Shown: positions 9,451 to 19,135, numbered from the stretch's first letter. The stretch: 64,000 nucleotides of DNA from Chitinophagales bacterium (GCA_030832085.1 JAURJU010000076.1:119920-183919), one strand, 5' to 3'. Translations and numbers: made by a program. The notes: generated from the letters alone by a model not told the origin.

Positions 9451-10592
9451 ACTTCATCTCCATTAAAACAGCTGAAAAAGACAACATGAATCATTCCTCA
9501 GGAGAGTACAATCAGTTTAGGGCCATGCTCGCCATAGCAAAGGCCAGTCTCAGGTCAATTTTCAGGAGCCCGTCTGCTGTGATTTTCAGTTTTCTTTTCC
9601 CCATTATTTTTATCCTTGTTTTTGGTTTCCTCAGTTCTACCACTCCTGTAATCAGGATTACTTTTGATCCCGCCTCATCAAATGAAAATGAATTGTACGC
9701 CAAACTGGTTGAAAAATCAAACCTCAAAATCATCAGCCAACCTTTGCTGACTTCAAGGCAGGAGCTTGAAAAGGGACATATTACTGCCATCATCAACATA
9801 CGGGCAATCAACCCCAGCGCTTATCCCAAGTATGCGGTTGAAATTACCACATCAACTGCTGCTGCAGACCGAATAGGCTTGTTGCAATCCATTGTTCAAC
9901 AAGCCATTGCTGAATTGGATCTCGTTAACTTCCCCCAACGTCCAAGTTATGCTTACATGCAAAAAGAGACCTTGCCCGGACGAGAATACCGCACCATTGA
10001 TTTTATCTTGCCAGGACAACTTGGTTTCTCTCTGTTGAGTGCAGGTGTCTTTGGCGTTGCGTTCATTTTTTTTAACCTGCGTCAAACATTGGTGCTCAAA
10101 AGATTTTTTGCAACACCCATCAAGCGAACCTATATAGTTTTTGGAGAGGGTTTGGGACGGATTGCTTTTCAGATGATCACAGCCGTGGTCATTTTGTCCA
10201 TAGGTCATTTTGCATTCAAGTTCACATTGGTGAATGGGATGATCACCTTTGTTGAATTGCTTGTGCTCAGTTTGATTGGCCTCATTGTATTCATGGGTTT
10301 TGGATTCATTGTGAGTGGATTGGCCAGCAGCGAAAGCACGATCCCCCCCTTTGCCAACCTTGTTACATTGCCGCAATTCCTCTTGGCGGGCACATTTTTT
10401 CCTGTAGAGAATTTTCCTGCTTGGCTTCAACCGCTTTGCAAAATACTTCCGCTGACACACCTCAACCAGGCCATGCGCAACGTTGCTTTTGAAGGAGCTC
10501 ATTTGAACGATTGTTGGCCCCAGTTGCAGTACCTGCTCATATGGGGTATTGTGGTTTACGCTGCTGCAATCAAAGTATTCAAATGGGAATAG
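9447..10592 (+). CDS. ABC-2 type transporter permease subunit
   Basis: A 381-residue membrane subunit of an ABC-2 type exporter. A first hydrophobic helix (SAVIFSFLFPIIFILVFGF) is followed by a periplasmic domain of about 130 residues, then five hydrophobic segments, the usual DrrB/YhhJ-like arrangement. The segment near the end, PQFLLAGTFFPVENFPAWLQPL, is the ABC-2 signature. No ATPase gene adjoins it here, so its partner is encoded elsewhere. The start is either the GTG at 9447, overlapping the sppA stop, or the ATG at 9486 (MNHSSGEYNQF); the shorter form would be 368 residues. The substrate is unknown. Confidence 0.82.
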   Translation: MNFISIKTAEKDNMNHSSGEYNQFRAMLAIAKASLRSIFRSPSAVIFSFLFPIIFILVFGFLSSTTPVIRITFDPASSNENELYAKLVEKSNLKIISQPLLTSRQELEKGHITAIINIRAINPSAYPKYAVEITTSTAAADRIGLLQSIVQQAIAELDLVNFPQRPSYAYMQKETLPGREYRTIDFILPGQLGFSLLSAGVFGVAFIFFNLRQTLVLKRFFATPIKRTYIVFGEGLGRIAFQMITAVVILSIGHFAFKFTLVNGMITFVELLVLSLIGLIVFMGFGFIVSGLASSESTIPPFANLVTLPQFLLAGTFFPVENFPAWLQPLCKILPLTHLNQAMRNVAFEGAHLNDCWPQLQYLLIWGIVVYAAAIKVFKWE

Positions 10593-10610
10593 GCATCCTT
10601 TGATGCTTGT

Positions 10611-11585
10611 TCAATCGGGTAATTGTTCAGTTATTGTATCCTCATTTTTTTTCAGCAGCAGGAGATTCCTTTGCATGCCTTCCCACTTCGTTCTCTTGAT
10701 GGGAGAGTCCTTGAACAAGCGGTTGAACGTTGTTTTATCCATAGCAAGCCAATCGTTGATGGAAAAAGTCAAGACTTCATCCATGGGATTCAACTCAGTA
10801 TGCTGATGGGCCTGGCTAAAACGGTTCCAAGGGCAGACGTCCTGGCATATGTCGCATCCAAAGACCCAGTCTTCAGTGCTTCCCTTCAAGGATGCGGGAA
10901 GTGTGGAAGATTTCAATTCAATGGTAAAGTACGAGATGCATTGCGATGCATTCAATTCCTTGTTGGGAAGAATTGCATCGGTCGGGCATGCATCGATGCA
11001 CTTGTTGCAGGATCCGCAAAAATCCTGTTGGTAAGGAAGGTCCGGCTTCAACTCCAGGTCTGTGATCAGTGTGGCCAGAAAAAAAAATGAACCCTTTTTT
11101 TTATTGATCAGGTTTCCGTTTTTTCCAATCCAACCCAAACCACTTCGATGGGCCCAACTCCTTTCCAGAACCGGTGCTGAATCTACAAATCCGCGTCCTT
11201 CAACCTGTCCCAGCTTTTCCCTGATGTTGAAAAGGAAGGCATGCAGTTTTTCCCTGATGACAAGATGATAATCCTTGCCATATGCATATTTTGCAATCAT
11301 GGGGGTACCCGGATCCTGTTGTTTGTCGGGGAAATAGTTGAACAGGAGGGTAATCACAGATTTGGCTCCAGGTACAAGTTTGGATGGGTCAATCCTCATG
11401 TCAAAGTGATTCTCCAGGTATTGCATCTCTCCATGCAATCCCTTGTTCAGCCAGGATTCCAGCCTGCGGGCATCCTCATCCAACGGCATTGCTTTTGCTA
11501 TGCCGCAATCATCAAACCCAAGTTGTCCTGCAATGGCCTTGATGGTGAAAGATCGATCACTGAGCGAATTGAGGGATGGAGTCAT
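10611..11585 (-). CDS. queG: Epoxyqueuosine reductase
   Basis: Cobalamin- and Fe-S-dependent enzyme catalysing the last step of queuosine synthesis in tRNA. The 324-residue protein has the N-terminal DUF1730 part and two 4Fe-4S ferredoxin motifs: CGSCNKCIDACPTDAI, and a second set around CDICQDVCPWN. The catalytic region reads DSAPVLERSWAHRSGLGWIGKNG, which includes the conserved Asp. The HEAT-like C-terminal extension of longer family members is absent, as in other Bacteroidota. The start at 11585 overlaps the stop of the upstream serine hydrolase by four bases (ATGA), so the two are probably co-translated. Confidence 0.94.
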   Translation of the reverse strand: MTPSLNSLSDRSFTIKAIAGQLGFDDCGIAKAMPLDEDARRLESWLNKGLHGEMQYLENHFDMRIDPSKLVPGAKSVITLLFNYFPDKQQDPGTPMIAKYAYGKDYHLVIREKLHAFLFNIREKLGQVEGRGFVDSAPVLERSWAHRSGLGWIGKNGNLINKKKGSFFFLATLITDLELKPDLPYQQDFCGSCNKCIDACPTDAILPNKELNASQCISYFTIELKSSTLPASLKGSTEDWVFGCDICQDVCPWNRFSQAHQHTELNPMDEVLTFSINDWLAMDKTTFNRLFKDSPIKRTKWEGMQRNLLLLKKNEDTITEQLPD

Positions 11586-12631
11586 TGCCTGTCCAAAGCT
11601 GCATCTGCAGCATCCTTTATTTGAAGAAAAAGTTCAGATTTCTGGTTTTCATCCATGTCCTTTGCAAAAACAATTCCGACCAGGTTTCTCTTGGTATCCA
11701 TCCATGGCCAAGTACCCAACATGCCGGGACAGGAAAATACAATCCCATTTCCATCCCCATCCTGTTCCTGGACCCAATTGCCCAATGCATACTTGAAGCC
11801 CTTGGCCAACGCTGGACTGTATCGAAGCTTGGCCTCCGGCAGTTGGATGGTAAGCATTTCCTGAACTGATTTTTCGCTGAGAACCCTTTTGTTGTTGAAG
11901 ATACCCTTGTTCAAGAGCATTTGCATGAAGTTGAGGTAGTCAAAAGCTGAACAGGTTGCGCCAACAGAGGGGTTGGGAGCATTTCCGCTTTCATTGTAGA
12001 AGCTGGCTGTCCTCATGCCGATTGGACGAAACAATTTTTCTGTGATGACCCTGTCAAAAGTTTTCTTGGTAACAACCTCAACAATCCGGCCTGCAATATT
12101 GATGCCTATTCCGCCATAGGCAAAAGCTTCGCCAGGATTGTCCACAATCAGTTTTTTTGTTGCAAAGCTGTTGACCTCTTCCTCAAGACTTGCAAATTTA
12201 TTTTTTTGTGCGATTTTCATGATCCCAACAGGGTCGATATCAAGTCCGGTTGTGTGAGAGAGGCAATGCCTGATGGTGATGTAACCCTTCATGTATTTTG
12301 AGAAGATGGGAATGTATTTTGTAACAGGATCATCCAGGCTGATCTTGCCTTCATCCACCAGGATCATGACCAATGCAGTGGTCAGCCATTTGCTTGAACT
12401 TGCTATCGGTGCAGGCGTTTTCAATTTGAATTCTTCAGATTCCTTCAGGAATATGTTTTTTCCCGCTTTTTGAACAACCACAACATATTCCTTGCCCAAT
12501 GTTTTCTCATTGCGTTTTATTATTGCATTCAAAGCGCTAAAGTCAGTTTGGGCGGAGGTACACTGCAAGAATAGCATGAAAGTCACAGCCAGACTGCATT
12601 TGCGACATGTTTCAACGAAAAAAGCTGTCAT
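11582..12631 (-). CDS. Exported serine hydrolase, class C beta-lactamase/DD-peptidase fold
   Basis: A 349-residue protein of the beta-lactamase-related (PF00144) family. A hydrophobic stretch at residues 13-28 with Cys 24 could be a signal peptide or an imperfect lipobox. The nucleophile motif SxxK is SSSK (S78, K81), then TIRHCLSHTTGLD, and a Tyr motif in FAYGGIGINIAGRIVE. Members range from esterases to peptidases, and the substrate cannot be inferred. It precedes queG with a four-base overlap and is divergent from clpB with only 57 bp between starts. A functional link with queuosine synthesis is not implied. Confidence 0.85.
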   Translation of the reverse strand: MTAFFVETCRKCSLAVTFMLFLQCTSAQTDFSALNAIIKRNEKTLGKEYVVVVQKAGKNIFLKESEEFKLKTPAPIASSSKWLTTALVMILVDEGKISLDDPVTKYIPIFSKYMKGYITIRHCLSHTTGLDIDPVGIMKIAQKNKFASLEEEVNSFATKKLIVDNPGEAFAYGGIGINIAGRIVEVVTKKTFDRVITEKLFRPIGMRTASFYNESGNAPNPSVGATCSAFDYLNFMQMLLNKGIFNNKRVLSEKSVQEMLTIQLPEAKLRYSPALAKGFKYALGNWVQEQDGDGNGIVFSCPGMLGTWPWMDTKRNLVGIVFAKDMDENQKSELFLQIKDAADAALDRQ

Positions 12632-12688
12632 TTTTACCTGTTTTTTGTTGTGGAGTGTGATTTGTCTTGAACAATAAAATCCTAGAGC

Positions 12689-15298
12689 ATGAATTTAAAC
12701 AACTTTACCATACAAGCATCAGAAGTGGTTCAATCTGCGCAGCAGGCCGCCTTCAATGCGGGCAATCCAAACATTGAGACTGACCATCTGCTCCTTGGTT
12801 TATTGGAACAAAAAAATTCACCTGTAGAATACCTGCTCAAAAAGAACAATGTATCCATACAGGTGCTTCAGACAAAGTTAAAAGAAGCATTGGTAAAATT
12901 GCCAAAGCGTGAACAAGAACCTGGTCAGGCGCTAAGCCGCGAGGCCAACAACACATTGTTGCGGGCAGGCTCGCTGCTGGGGAAATTTGCCGATGAGTTT
13001 GTTACGCCTGAACACCTCCTCCTGGCCCTTTTGACCGGGAATGACCCTGTTGCCAAAATGCTCAAGGAGGCGGGGCTGTCAGAAAATGGATTGATGCAAG
13101 CCATCAAAGAACTGCGCAAGGGTGAAAAAGTAAAAAGCCAAACCCAGGAAACACAGTTCAATGCACTCAACAAGTATGCAAAAAACCTGATTGAAATGGC
13201 TGGGCAGGGCAAGCTTGATCCTGTCATCGGAAGAGACGAGGAAATCCGCCGAACCTTGCATATCCTCACGCGGCGATCAAAAAACAATCCCATATTGGTG
13301 GGTGAACCCGGCGTTGGAAAGACGGCCATTGCAGAAGGGCTCGCCATGCGCATCGTCAATGGTGACGTACCGGATAACCTCAAAAGCAAATTGATCTACG
13401 CGCTCGATATGGGCCAGTTGATTGCGGGAGCCAAGTACAAGGGTGAATTTGAAGAAAGATTGAAAGGTGTTGTCAAAGAAGTTGCCAACAGTGATGGCGA
13501 AATATTGCTCTTCATTGATGAAATCCATACCCTTGTTGGGGCAGGTGGAGGTGAAGGAGCAATGGATGCCGCCAATATCCTGAAACCCGCGCTTGCAAGG
13601 GGGGAACTCAGGGCCATAGGAGCCACAACACTCAATGAGTATCAAAAATATTTCGAAAAAGACAAGGCGCTGGAGAGAAGGTTTCAGAAGGTTATGATCG
13701 AAGAACCCAGTGTTGAAGATGCGGTTTCCATTTTGCGTGGCCTCAAGGACAGGTATGAGACACACCACCATGTTCGCATCAAGGACGAGGCCATTATTGC
13801 AGCTGTAGAGTTGTCAAACCGCTACATTACTGACCGTTTTCTTCCCGACAAGGCGATTGACCTGATTGATGAAAGTGCAGCCAAGCTCAGGCTTGAAATG
13901 AATTCAATGCCAGAGGAGCTGGACAAATTGGAACGCCATATCCGTCAGCTTGAAATCGAAAGGGAAGCCATCAAGCGGGAGGAGGATGAAGTAAAAATGA
14001 AGGAACTCAATACAGAGTTGGCCAATTTTGCAGTGGAAAGGGATACACTCAAGGCAAAATGGAAGGAAGAAAAGGAACTCGTAGAAAAGGTTCAGACCGC
14101 AAAAGCAGAGATTGAGCGGCTCAAGCTGCAGGCAGAAAAGGCAGAGCGGGAGGGCGATTATGGAACAGTGGCTGAGATCCGCTATGGTAAAGTGAAGCAA
14201 AAAGAAGAAGAGATTGTTGGGCTCAGTGAGGAACTGGCGAAAACAGGGGAAAAGCGCTTGTTGAAAGAGGAGGTTGATGCTGAGGATATTGCGCAAAATG
14301 TTGCCAAGGCAACCGGTATCCCCGTGGCAAAGATGATGCAAGGAGACCGTGAAAAACTGTTGCAGCTGGAAGAGCATTTGCATGAACGGGTGGTAGGCCA
14401 GGAAGAGGCGATAACGGCTGTTGCAGATGCCATCCGAAGAAGCAGGGCTGGATTACAGGATCCACGCAGACCAATAGGTTCATTTATTTTTCTGGGAACC
14501 ACAGGGGTTGGTAAAACCGAATTGGCCAAGACCCTTGCTGAATACCTGTTTGATGATGAGAGCATGATGACACGCATCGATATGAGTGAGTACCAGGAGA
14601 AGCATACGGTATCAAGATTGGTGGGTGCACCTCCCGGCTACGTCGGTTATGACGAAGGGGGACAACTCACTGAATCTGTCAGGAGAAAGCCCTACAGTGT
14701 TGTATTGCTGGATGAAATTGAAAAGGCTCATCCTGATGTTTGGAATGTTCTCCTTCAGGTTTTGGATGATGGAAGACTTACTGACAACAAGGGAAGGGTT
14801 GTGAATTTCAAGAATACCATCATCATCATGACCAGCAACATCGGGAGTCATTTGATTCAAGATGCCTATGATCAGGCTGTTACAGGCGAACTTGAAAAAG
14901 CAGCTGAGAGGGCCAAAACAGATGTAATGAACCTGCTGAAGCAAACCATCAGACCTGAATTTTTAAACCGGGTGGATGAGATCATCATGTTCCAGCCACT
15001 GAGCAGAAAGGAAGTCAGAAAAATCATAGAGATACAATTGAAGGGCCTTCAGCATTTGGTGAAGGATGCATCCATCGATCTGCATTTCACACCATACGCC
15101 ATTGACTTTCTTGCCCAAAACGGGTATGATCCACAGTTTGGTGCAAGGCCCCTAAAGCGACTGATACAAAAGGAAATTGTGAACCAATTGTCCAAGAAAA
15201 TACTGGCCGGTGATATTGACAAGACAAAACCAGTATCCGTAGATGTATTTGACGGGATAGTGGTTTTCAGGAACGAAAAAGCACAGCAAGTCCTTTAA
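12689..15298 (+). CDS. clpB: ATP-dependent disaggregase chaperone
   Basis: Hexameric AAA+ chaperone that, with DnaK, extracts polypeptides from aggregates. The 869-residue protein has the N-domain (two Clp repeats, about 1-145), a first AAA module with GEPGVGKT, a coiled-coil middle domain (about 400-530, rich in Glu/Lys) and a second AAA module with GTTGVGKT. The middle domain and absence of a ClpP-binding IGF loop separate it from ClpA/ClpC. The gene stands alone, divergent from the serine hydrolase, and ends at a hairpin with a T-run (15322-15350). Confidence 0.97.
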   Translation: MNLNNFTIQASEVVQSAQQAAFNAGNPNIETDHLLLGLLEQKNSPVEYLLKKNNVSIQVLQTKLKEALVKLPKREQEPGQALSREANNTLLRAGSLLGKFADEFVTPEHLLLALLTGNDPVAKMLKEAGLSENGLMQAIKELRKGEKVKSQTQETQFNALNKYAKNLIEMAGQGKLDPVIGRDEEIRRTLHILTRRSKNNPILVGEPGVGKTAIAEGLAMRIVNGDVPDNLKSKLIYALDMGQLIAGAKYKGEFEERLKGVVKEVANSDGEILLFIDEIHTLVGAGGGEGAMDAANILKPALARGELRAIGATTLNEYQKYFEKDKALERRFQKVMIEEPSVEDAVSILRGLKDRYETHHHVRIKDEAIIAAVELSNRYITDRFLPDKAIDLIDESAAKLRLEMNSMPEELDKLERHIRQLEIEREAIKREEDEVKMKELNTELANFAVERDTLKAKWKEEKELVEKVQTAKAEIERLKLQAEKAEREGDYGTVAEIRYGKVKQKEEEIVGLSEELAKTGEKRLLKEEVDAEDIAQNVAKATGIPVAKMMQGDREKLLQLEEHLHERVVGQEEAITAVADAIRRSRAGLQDPRRPIGSFIFLGTTGVGKTELAKTLAEYLFDDESMMTRIDMSEYQEKHTVSRLVGAPPGYVGYDEGGQLTESVRRKPYSVVLLDEIEKAHPDVWNVLLQVLDDGRLTDNKGRVVNFKNTIIIMTSNIGSHLIQDAYDQAVTGELEKAAERAKTDVMNLLKQTIRPEFLNRVDEIIMFQPLSRKEVRKIIEIQLKGLQHLVKDASIDLHFTPYAIDFLAQNGYDPQFGARPLKRLIQKEIVNQLSKKILAGDIDKTKPVSVDVFDGIVVFRNEKAQQVL

Positions 15299-15321
15299 CA
15301 GCGGCGTTGACTTGTAAGAGA

Positions 15322-15350
15322 GGGTTCAGTGGTCTATTGAACCCTTTTTT
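15322..15350 (+). terminator. Intrinsic terminator of clpB, inside the end of the opposing helicase gene
   Basis: GGGTTCA (15322-15328) pairs with TGAACCC (15338-15344) over a nine-base loop and is followed by six T residues. It lies 24 bp after the clpB stop. The right arm is also the last coding bases and stop region of the convergent DEAD-box helicase gene (stop at 15334), so the two genes overlap through the terminator. Confidence 0.8.
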
Positions 15351-16623
15351 CTATTTTCAGTCCTCCTGGAACCCTTGGTGCAGGAGGCGCTTTGAGAGCG
15401 GATTTTACTGGAGTCTTTTGTCCATGTGGTTTGAATTGATCCTTTTTTTGCCATTTGTTTTTGGATGCGGATGGATCGTAAACCGGACCTTCTCCCAGTG
15501 CTGCAGGGAGTGCAACTTTTTCAACAACCTTTCCAATGAGTTTTTCAATGCGTTGGAATTTGTGTTGATCCTCATTGTTCACAAATGTAATGGCAGCCCC
15601 TTTGGTTTCAGCCCGCGCAGTTCTTCCAATGCGGTGCACATAGTCCTCACCATCAGAAGGAACATCATAGTTGATGACCAGTTCTATATTGTCAATATGA
15701 ATACCACGGCTCAAGATGTCAGTGGCAATCAGGATGGGCAAGCGCTTTGAAGAGAACTCCAGCAATACATCCTCCCGCTGGCTTTGGTCCAGGTCTGATT
15801 GGATGTCTTTTGCATTGTACTTCATCCTTTGCAACTGCGCAGCCAGTTGTTTTACAGTTTGTTTTTTGGAACAGAAGATCAGTACGGAACGGTATTCCTT
15901 TTCAGCCAGGATATGCTGTATGACAGGAATCTTTTGTGTATCGTATACGATAAACGCCTGTTGTTTTATGCTTTCAGGTGGTTTTGACAATGCAACACTC
16001 ACTTCCACAGGTTCATTCAAAATGGATTTTGCCAATTGAAGAATCTTTGGAGGCATGGTGGCAGAAAACATCAGTGTTTGCCTTTTGGGGGAAAGGAAGG
16101 AGATGATTTTCATGATGTCATCATGGAATCCCATGTCCAGCATACGGTCTGCTTCGTCAAGGATGAGGTACTTCAGTTCCTTCATCTTCACATAACCCAT
16201 GTTGAGGTGAGAAATCAATTTGCCTGGTGTTGCAACGACGATGTCCACACCTGTGGAAAGGGCCTGTTTTTCCCTTACAAAACTGCCCCCATCACCACCA
16301 CCATAAATGGCGATGGAGCTGATGGATGAAAAATAGGTAAGGCCATCAAGGTGGCTGCTGATTTGTATGGCGAGTTCTCGTGTTGGCACCATGATCAACG
16401 CATGCACTTCCGTATCCTTGTGCACTTCTGACATCAGTTTGTGAAGAATGGGCAAAAGAAAAGCAGCTGTCTTGCCGGTGCCTGTTTGTGCAGAAGCGAT
16501 GATGTCTTTTCCATCCATGATGACGGGGATGGCTTTTTCCTGAATCAGGGTTGCTTTTTTGTAACCGCTGGATTCGATGCTCTCTGCAAGGGATTCGTGA
16601 AAATTAAAAGAAGAAAAGTCCAA
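15334..16623 (-). CDS. DEAD-box ATP-dependent RNA helicase
   Basis: A 429-residue RhlE/CsdA-type RNA helicase used in ribosome assembly or RNA turnover. Visible motifs in order are the Q motif with upstream Phe (FNFHESL...ATLIQEKAIP), AQTGTGKT (I), PTRELAIQ (Ia), ATPGKL, DEADRMLDMGF (II), SATMP (III), ATDILSRGIHID (V) and YVHRIGRTARA (VI). A basic low-complexity tail ends in KKDQFKPHGQK...KIEKRVQ. The start appears to be a TTG at 16623, giving MDFSSFNFHESL. A strong promoter (TACCTTTG) lies 24 bp upstream. Which helicase subfamily it belongs to is uncertain. Confidence 0.92.
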   Translation of the reverse strand: MDFSSFNFHESLAESIESSGYKKATLIQEKAIPVIMDGKDIIASAQTGTGKTAAFLLPILHKLMSEVHKDTEVHALIMVPTRELAIQISSHLDGLTYFSSISSIAIYGGGDGGSFVREKQALSTGVDIVVATPGKLISHLNMGYVKMKELKYLILDEADRMLDMGFHDDIMKIISFLSPKRQTLMFSATMPPKILQLAKSILNEPVEVSVALSKPPESIKQQAFIVYDTQKIPVIQHILAEKEYRSVLIFCSKKQTVKQLAAQLQRMKYNAKDIQSDLDQSQREDVLLEFSSKRLPILIATDILSRGIHIDNIELVINYDVPSDGEDYVHRIGRTARAETKGAAITFVNNEDQHKFQRIEKLIGKVVEKVALPAALGEGPVYDPSASKNKWQKKDQFKPHGQKTPVKSALKAPPAPRVPGGLKIEKRVQ

Positions 16624-16646
16624 TATGCGCTGGTTTGTTGTTTGTG

Positions 16647-16677
16647 CAAAGGTAGTCTAATTCACATCCATCCCAAT
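16647..16677 (-). promoter_or_regulatory. Promoter of the DEAD-box helicase gene
   Basis: On the minus strand, ATTG (complement of 16674-16677), 19 bases, then TACCTTTG (complement of 16647-16654), an exact TAnnTTTG element. This is the Bacteroidota primary sigma promoter layout. The element ends 23 bases before the TTG start. Confidence 0.65.
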
Positions 16678-16731
16678 TATTAAGAAGTCAGTTGTAAAAT
16701 CTTTGGTAATTTTATAACACAAATATTGTCC

Positions 16732-17760
16732 ATGAGAGCAACCTCTGCCATACATGTCTTGTTCAGTTTGAGCCTTTTTATCCTGATATCAGGTTGCGGA
16801 AATGCCCAATCAGACCCTAATCATGCAACATTCGCAGTTGCATCCCCCAAAAAAACAACCAAACCTGATCCTAAACTCATCTTGGATTCGGTTGTCTACA
16901 AGAAAAAAATGATTGCCATGGCCAATGGTGACAGCTCGGGCAAATGGAAGTTCAATGACCATTACCCCAGGGCCGGAGCCATATTGCCCATGAACAGGAT
17001 CATTGCCTATTATGGGAACCTTTATTCGACCCGGATGGGTATTCTCGGGGAATTGCCCAAACCCCAAATGTTTGCAAAGTTGAAAACGGAGATGGCTGCC
17101 TGGCAAAAGGCCGACCCGACTACTCCCGTAGTACCCGCGCTCCATTATATTGTAGCCACGGCCCAGAGTGACCCTGGTGTTTCAGGGAAATACCGTCTCA
17201 GGATGCCCAATGCTCAGATTGACAAGGTGATGGCAATGGCAGAGGAGATCAATGCGATTGTTTTTCTGGATATCCAGGTTGGGCTCAGCAATCTCCGGGA
17301 AGAAATCCCCATGTTCGAAAAATACTTGAAACACCCAAGGGTGCATCTCGGCATTGATCCAGAGTTTTCTATGAAAGGAGGGCAAAAGCCTGGGTCAGTC
17401 ATTGGCAGTTTTGATGCCGATGACATCAATTTTGCATCGGCTTATTTATCTGATCTGGTATTGAAGCTTGATCTGCCTCCAAAAGTGTTGGTGATACACC
17501 GGTTTACACAAGGAATGGTAAAAGGATACAAGTCCATCCGCATCCGTCCTGAAGTGCAAATGGTTGTGGACATGGATGGTTGGGGAGCCCCGGCACGCAA
17601 AATCAATACTTACAGGCAGTTCGTGCATGCAGAACCATTGCAGTTTACCGGATTCAAGCTGTTTTACAAGAATGACCTGAAGGAGCCACCCCACAGGATG
17701 CTGTCGCCAAAGGAATTGTTGGCGCTGAAACCTGTTCCAATGTACATCCAATACCAATAA
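16732..17760 (+). CDS. Uncharacterised SPII lipoprotein with a barrel-like domain
   Basis: Product of 342 residues starting at the ATG at 16732; an in-frame TTG two codons earlier is less likely. It has a lipoprotein signal peptide ending LFILISGCGN (lipidated Cys at residue 22), then a linker rich in Pro/Lys, then a domain with repeating hydrophobic strands and acidic ends: IIAYYGNL, VPALHYIVATA, AIVFLDIQVG, VHLGIDPEF, VLVIHRF and MVVDMDGWG. The pattern suggests an (alpha/beta)8-type fold, perhaps glycosidase-like. I recall similar uncharacterised proteins in Actinobacteria, but no function is known to me. It stands alone between two oppositely read units. Confidence 0.7.
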   Translation: MRATSAIHVLFSLSLFILISGCGNAQSDPNHATFAVASPKKTTKPDPKLILDSVVYKKKMIAMANGDSSGKWKFNDHYPRAGAILPMNRIIAYYGNLYSTRMGILGELPKPQMFAKLKTEMAAWQKADPTTPVVPALHYIVATAQSDPGVSGKYRLRMPNAQIDKVMAMAEEINAIVFLDIQVGLSNLREEIPMFEKYLKHPRVHLGIDPEFSMKGGQKPGSVIGSFDADDINFASAYLSDLVLKLDLPPKVLVIHRFTQGMVKGYKSIRIRPEVQMVVDMDGWGAPARKINTYRQFVHAEPLQFTGFKLFYKNDLKEPPHRMLSPKELLALKPVPMYIQYQ

Positions 17761-17770
17761 AGGATTTGCA

Positions 17771-18121
17771 CTAGGGGAGTTTGCTGATGATTACATAGCC
17801 TGCCAGCATGAGCAAAAGCAAGGTTGTTATCAGCAAAACAAGCCACAACGGAAACGAAAGTGATTTCAGTTTTTTGTTCTTCTTTTTGCTGATTTTTGAC
17901 CGGATCATCCTGTTCAGCTGTATATTGATGGCAGCAGCTTCCTTGCCATCCTTAAGTTGTTTTAGGCCTTCAATGGCATCACCCAACAGTTCGTCTTCAG
18001 TTAACATTTCCTCCAAGTCTCTTTTGGCCTTTTTGTCCAAGGCATTGTTGAGGTAGTCCAACAGCAGTTCGCTGTCTGGCAAGGGCCTGTTGTCGGATGC
18101 ATGAGGATGATTATTTGACAT
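17771..18121 (-). CDS. Putative single-pass anti-sigma factor
   Basis: A 116-residue protein starting MSNNHPHASDN at 18121, overlapping the sigma factor gene by 11 bases. The N-terminal 70 residues are charged and helical (LLLDYLNNALDKKAKRDLEEML), then KISKKKNKKLKSL, then one membrane segment (residues about 87-112). Position immediately after an ECF sigma gene, a short cytoplasmic domain and one C-terminal membrane anchor suggest an anti-sigma factor. No zinc-binding HxxxCxxC motif is present and there is almost no extracytoplasmic part, so signal reception would differ from the usual FecR/RseA types. The role is inferred from context only. Confidence 0.6.
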   Translation of the reverse strand: MSNNHPHASDNRPLPDSELLLDYLNNALDKKAKRDLEEMLTEDELLGDAIEGLKQLKDGKEAAAINIQLNRMIRSKISKKKNKKLKSLSFPLWLVLLITTLLLLMLAGYVIISKLP

Positions 18122-18695
18122 TTTCCCTGATTTTTTTTTCAAGAATGGTTTTCAGGTTGCGTTTTCCGTTTTGGATATGGCTTTTTACTTGTGAAAAGGA
18201 AAGCCCAGTAGTTTTTTCGATTTCGTGATAGGACAGTTTTTCCAGGTAAAATAATTTTATGCAGGTTTTTTGCTCAGGCCCCAGCTGTTCCAATGCTGCG
18301 GCAAGCTGGTCAGACATTTCTGCCAACATCGTTTCCCTTGTTTGGAGTTCCTGCGCTGTCAGCAAGTCTGAACTGCTTTCTTCAGGAAGCGCATCCGTGG
18401 TGTATGGTTTGGTGGATCTTGCCCTGATGTTCATCAGGCAATGGTTTTTTGCCACACTGTAGATCCAGCTTTTGAAATAGGGAATATCATATCTCCCTGC
18501 TTCACCCAATGCTTTTTCAAATACCTGTTGGGTGGCATCCTGGGCATCGGATGCATTGCGGAGGTATTTCATGCATACCCCGAAAACAAGCAGGCTATAG
18601 CGCTCAAAAAGCAAGCCAATCCATTTGCTGTCAGCTGTTTTTCTAAAATGCTGGAGCAATTCTGTATCTGTATATTGATTGTTGGGATGGGTCAC
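18111..18695 (-). CDS. ECF-type RNA polymerase sigma factor
   Basis: A 194-residue sigma-70 family factor with region 2 (WIGLLFERYSLLVFGVCMKYLRNASDAQDATQQVF, containing the -10 recognition helix) and region 4 (LEQLGPEQKTCIKLFYLEKLSYHEIEKTTGLSFSQVKSHIQNGKRNLK). Region 3 is absent, as expected for ECF factors. The start is a GTG at 18695; no ATG fits. It is followed with an 11-base overlap by the putative membrane anti-sigma gene, so the pair likely forms one signalling unit. The regulon is unknown. Confidence 0.9.
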   Translation of the reverse strand: MTHPNNQYTDTELLQHFRKTADSKWIGLLFERYSLLVFGVCMKYLRNASDAQDATQQVFEKALGEAGRYDIPYFKSWIYSVAKNHCLMNIRARSTKPYTTDALPEESSSDLLTAQELQTRETMLAEMSDQLAAALEQLGPEQKTCIKLFYLEKLSYHEIEKTTGLSFSQVKSHIQNGKRNLKTILEKKIRENVK

Positions 18696-18745
18696 ATCAA
18701 TAATTTTCCTTTGGCATAGAGATGCAAAAAAAAGAGGAATGCATA

Positions 18746-19135
18746 TTATTTCTTGTCTGAGAACAAGAGCTTCAATGCCAAAAGGATCATGACAACTGCA
18801 AAAACCTTTTTAACGGTATCCTGGGGCAGGCTCAATGAAAATTTGCTCCCTAGATAACTGCCTGCTAAAAAACCAATGGCAAGGATTCCAGCATACCTGA
18901 AATCAACATGTCCTTTTTTATAGTAGTTGATGACGCCCAAGATTCCCACGGGAAACAGCAGCATGGCCAGGGAGATGCCCTGTGATTGGTGCTGGCTCAG
19001 GCCCAGCAGCAATACTAGCGCAGGAACGATGATGACTCCTCCGCCTATTCCTACCATTCCGCCCATGAAACCTGCGGCCAATCCAATCAGGACCAGGTAT
19101 ATGATTGTTTCCATTGTTGTTTTTTTGGATTCCAT
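18746..19135 (-). CDS. Half-size TSUP/TauE-SafE family transporter
   Basis: A 129-residue membrane protein with the TSUP (DUF81) N-terminal motif GLAAGFMGGMVGIGGGVIIVPAL and about four hydrophobic segments. Usual TSUP proteins have about 250 residues made of two such repeats; this has one, so it would need to dimerise. The ATG at 19135 follows the crcB stop by a single base, so coupling is likely; a second in-frame ATG lies at 19114. Family members move sulfite, organosulfonates or other anions, and the substrate here is unknown. Confidence 0.8.
   Translation of the reverse strand: MESKKTTMETIIYLVLIGLAAGFMGGMVGIGGGVIIVPALVLLLGLSQHQSQGISLAMLLFPVGILGVINYYKKGHVDFRYAGILAIGFLAGSYLGSKFSLSLPQDTVKKVFAVVMILLALKLLFSDKK

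Noticed and set aside
9447..10592. Functional link of the ABC-2 permease with SppA because of the overlapping genes
   Set aside because: No ATPase or other transporter gene is adjacent and no known pathway joins them; the overlap only shows co-translation.
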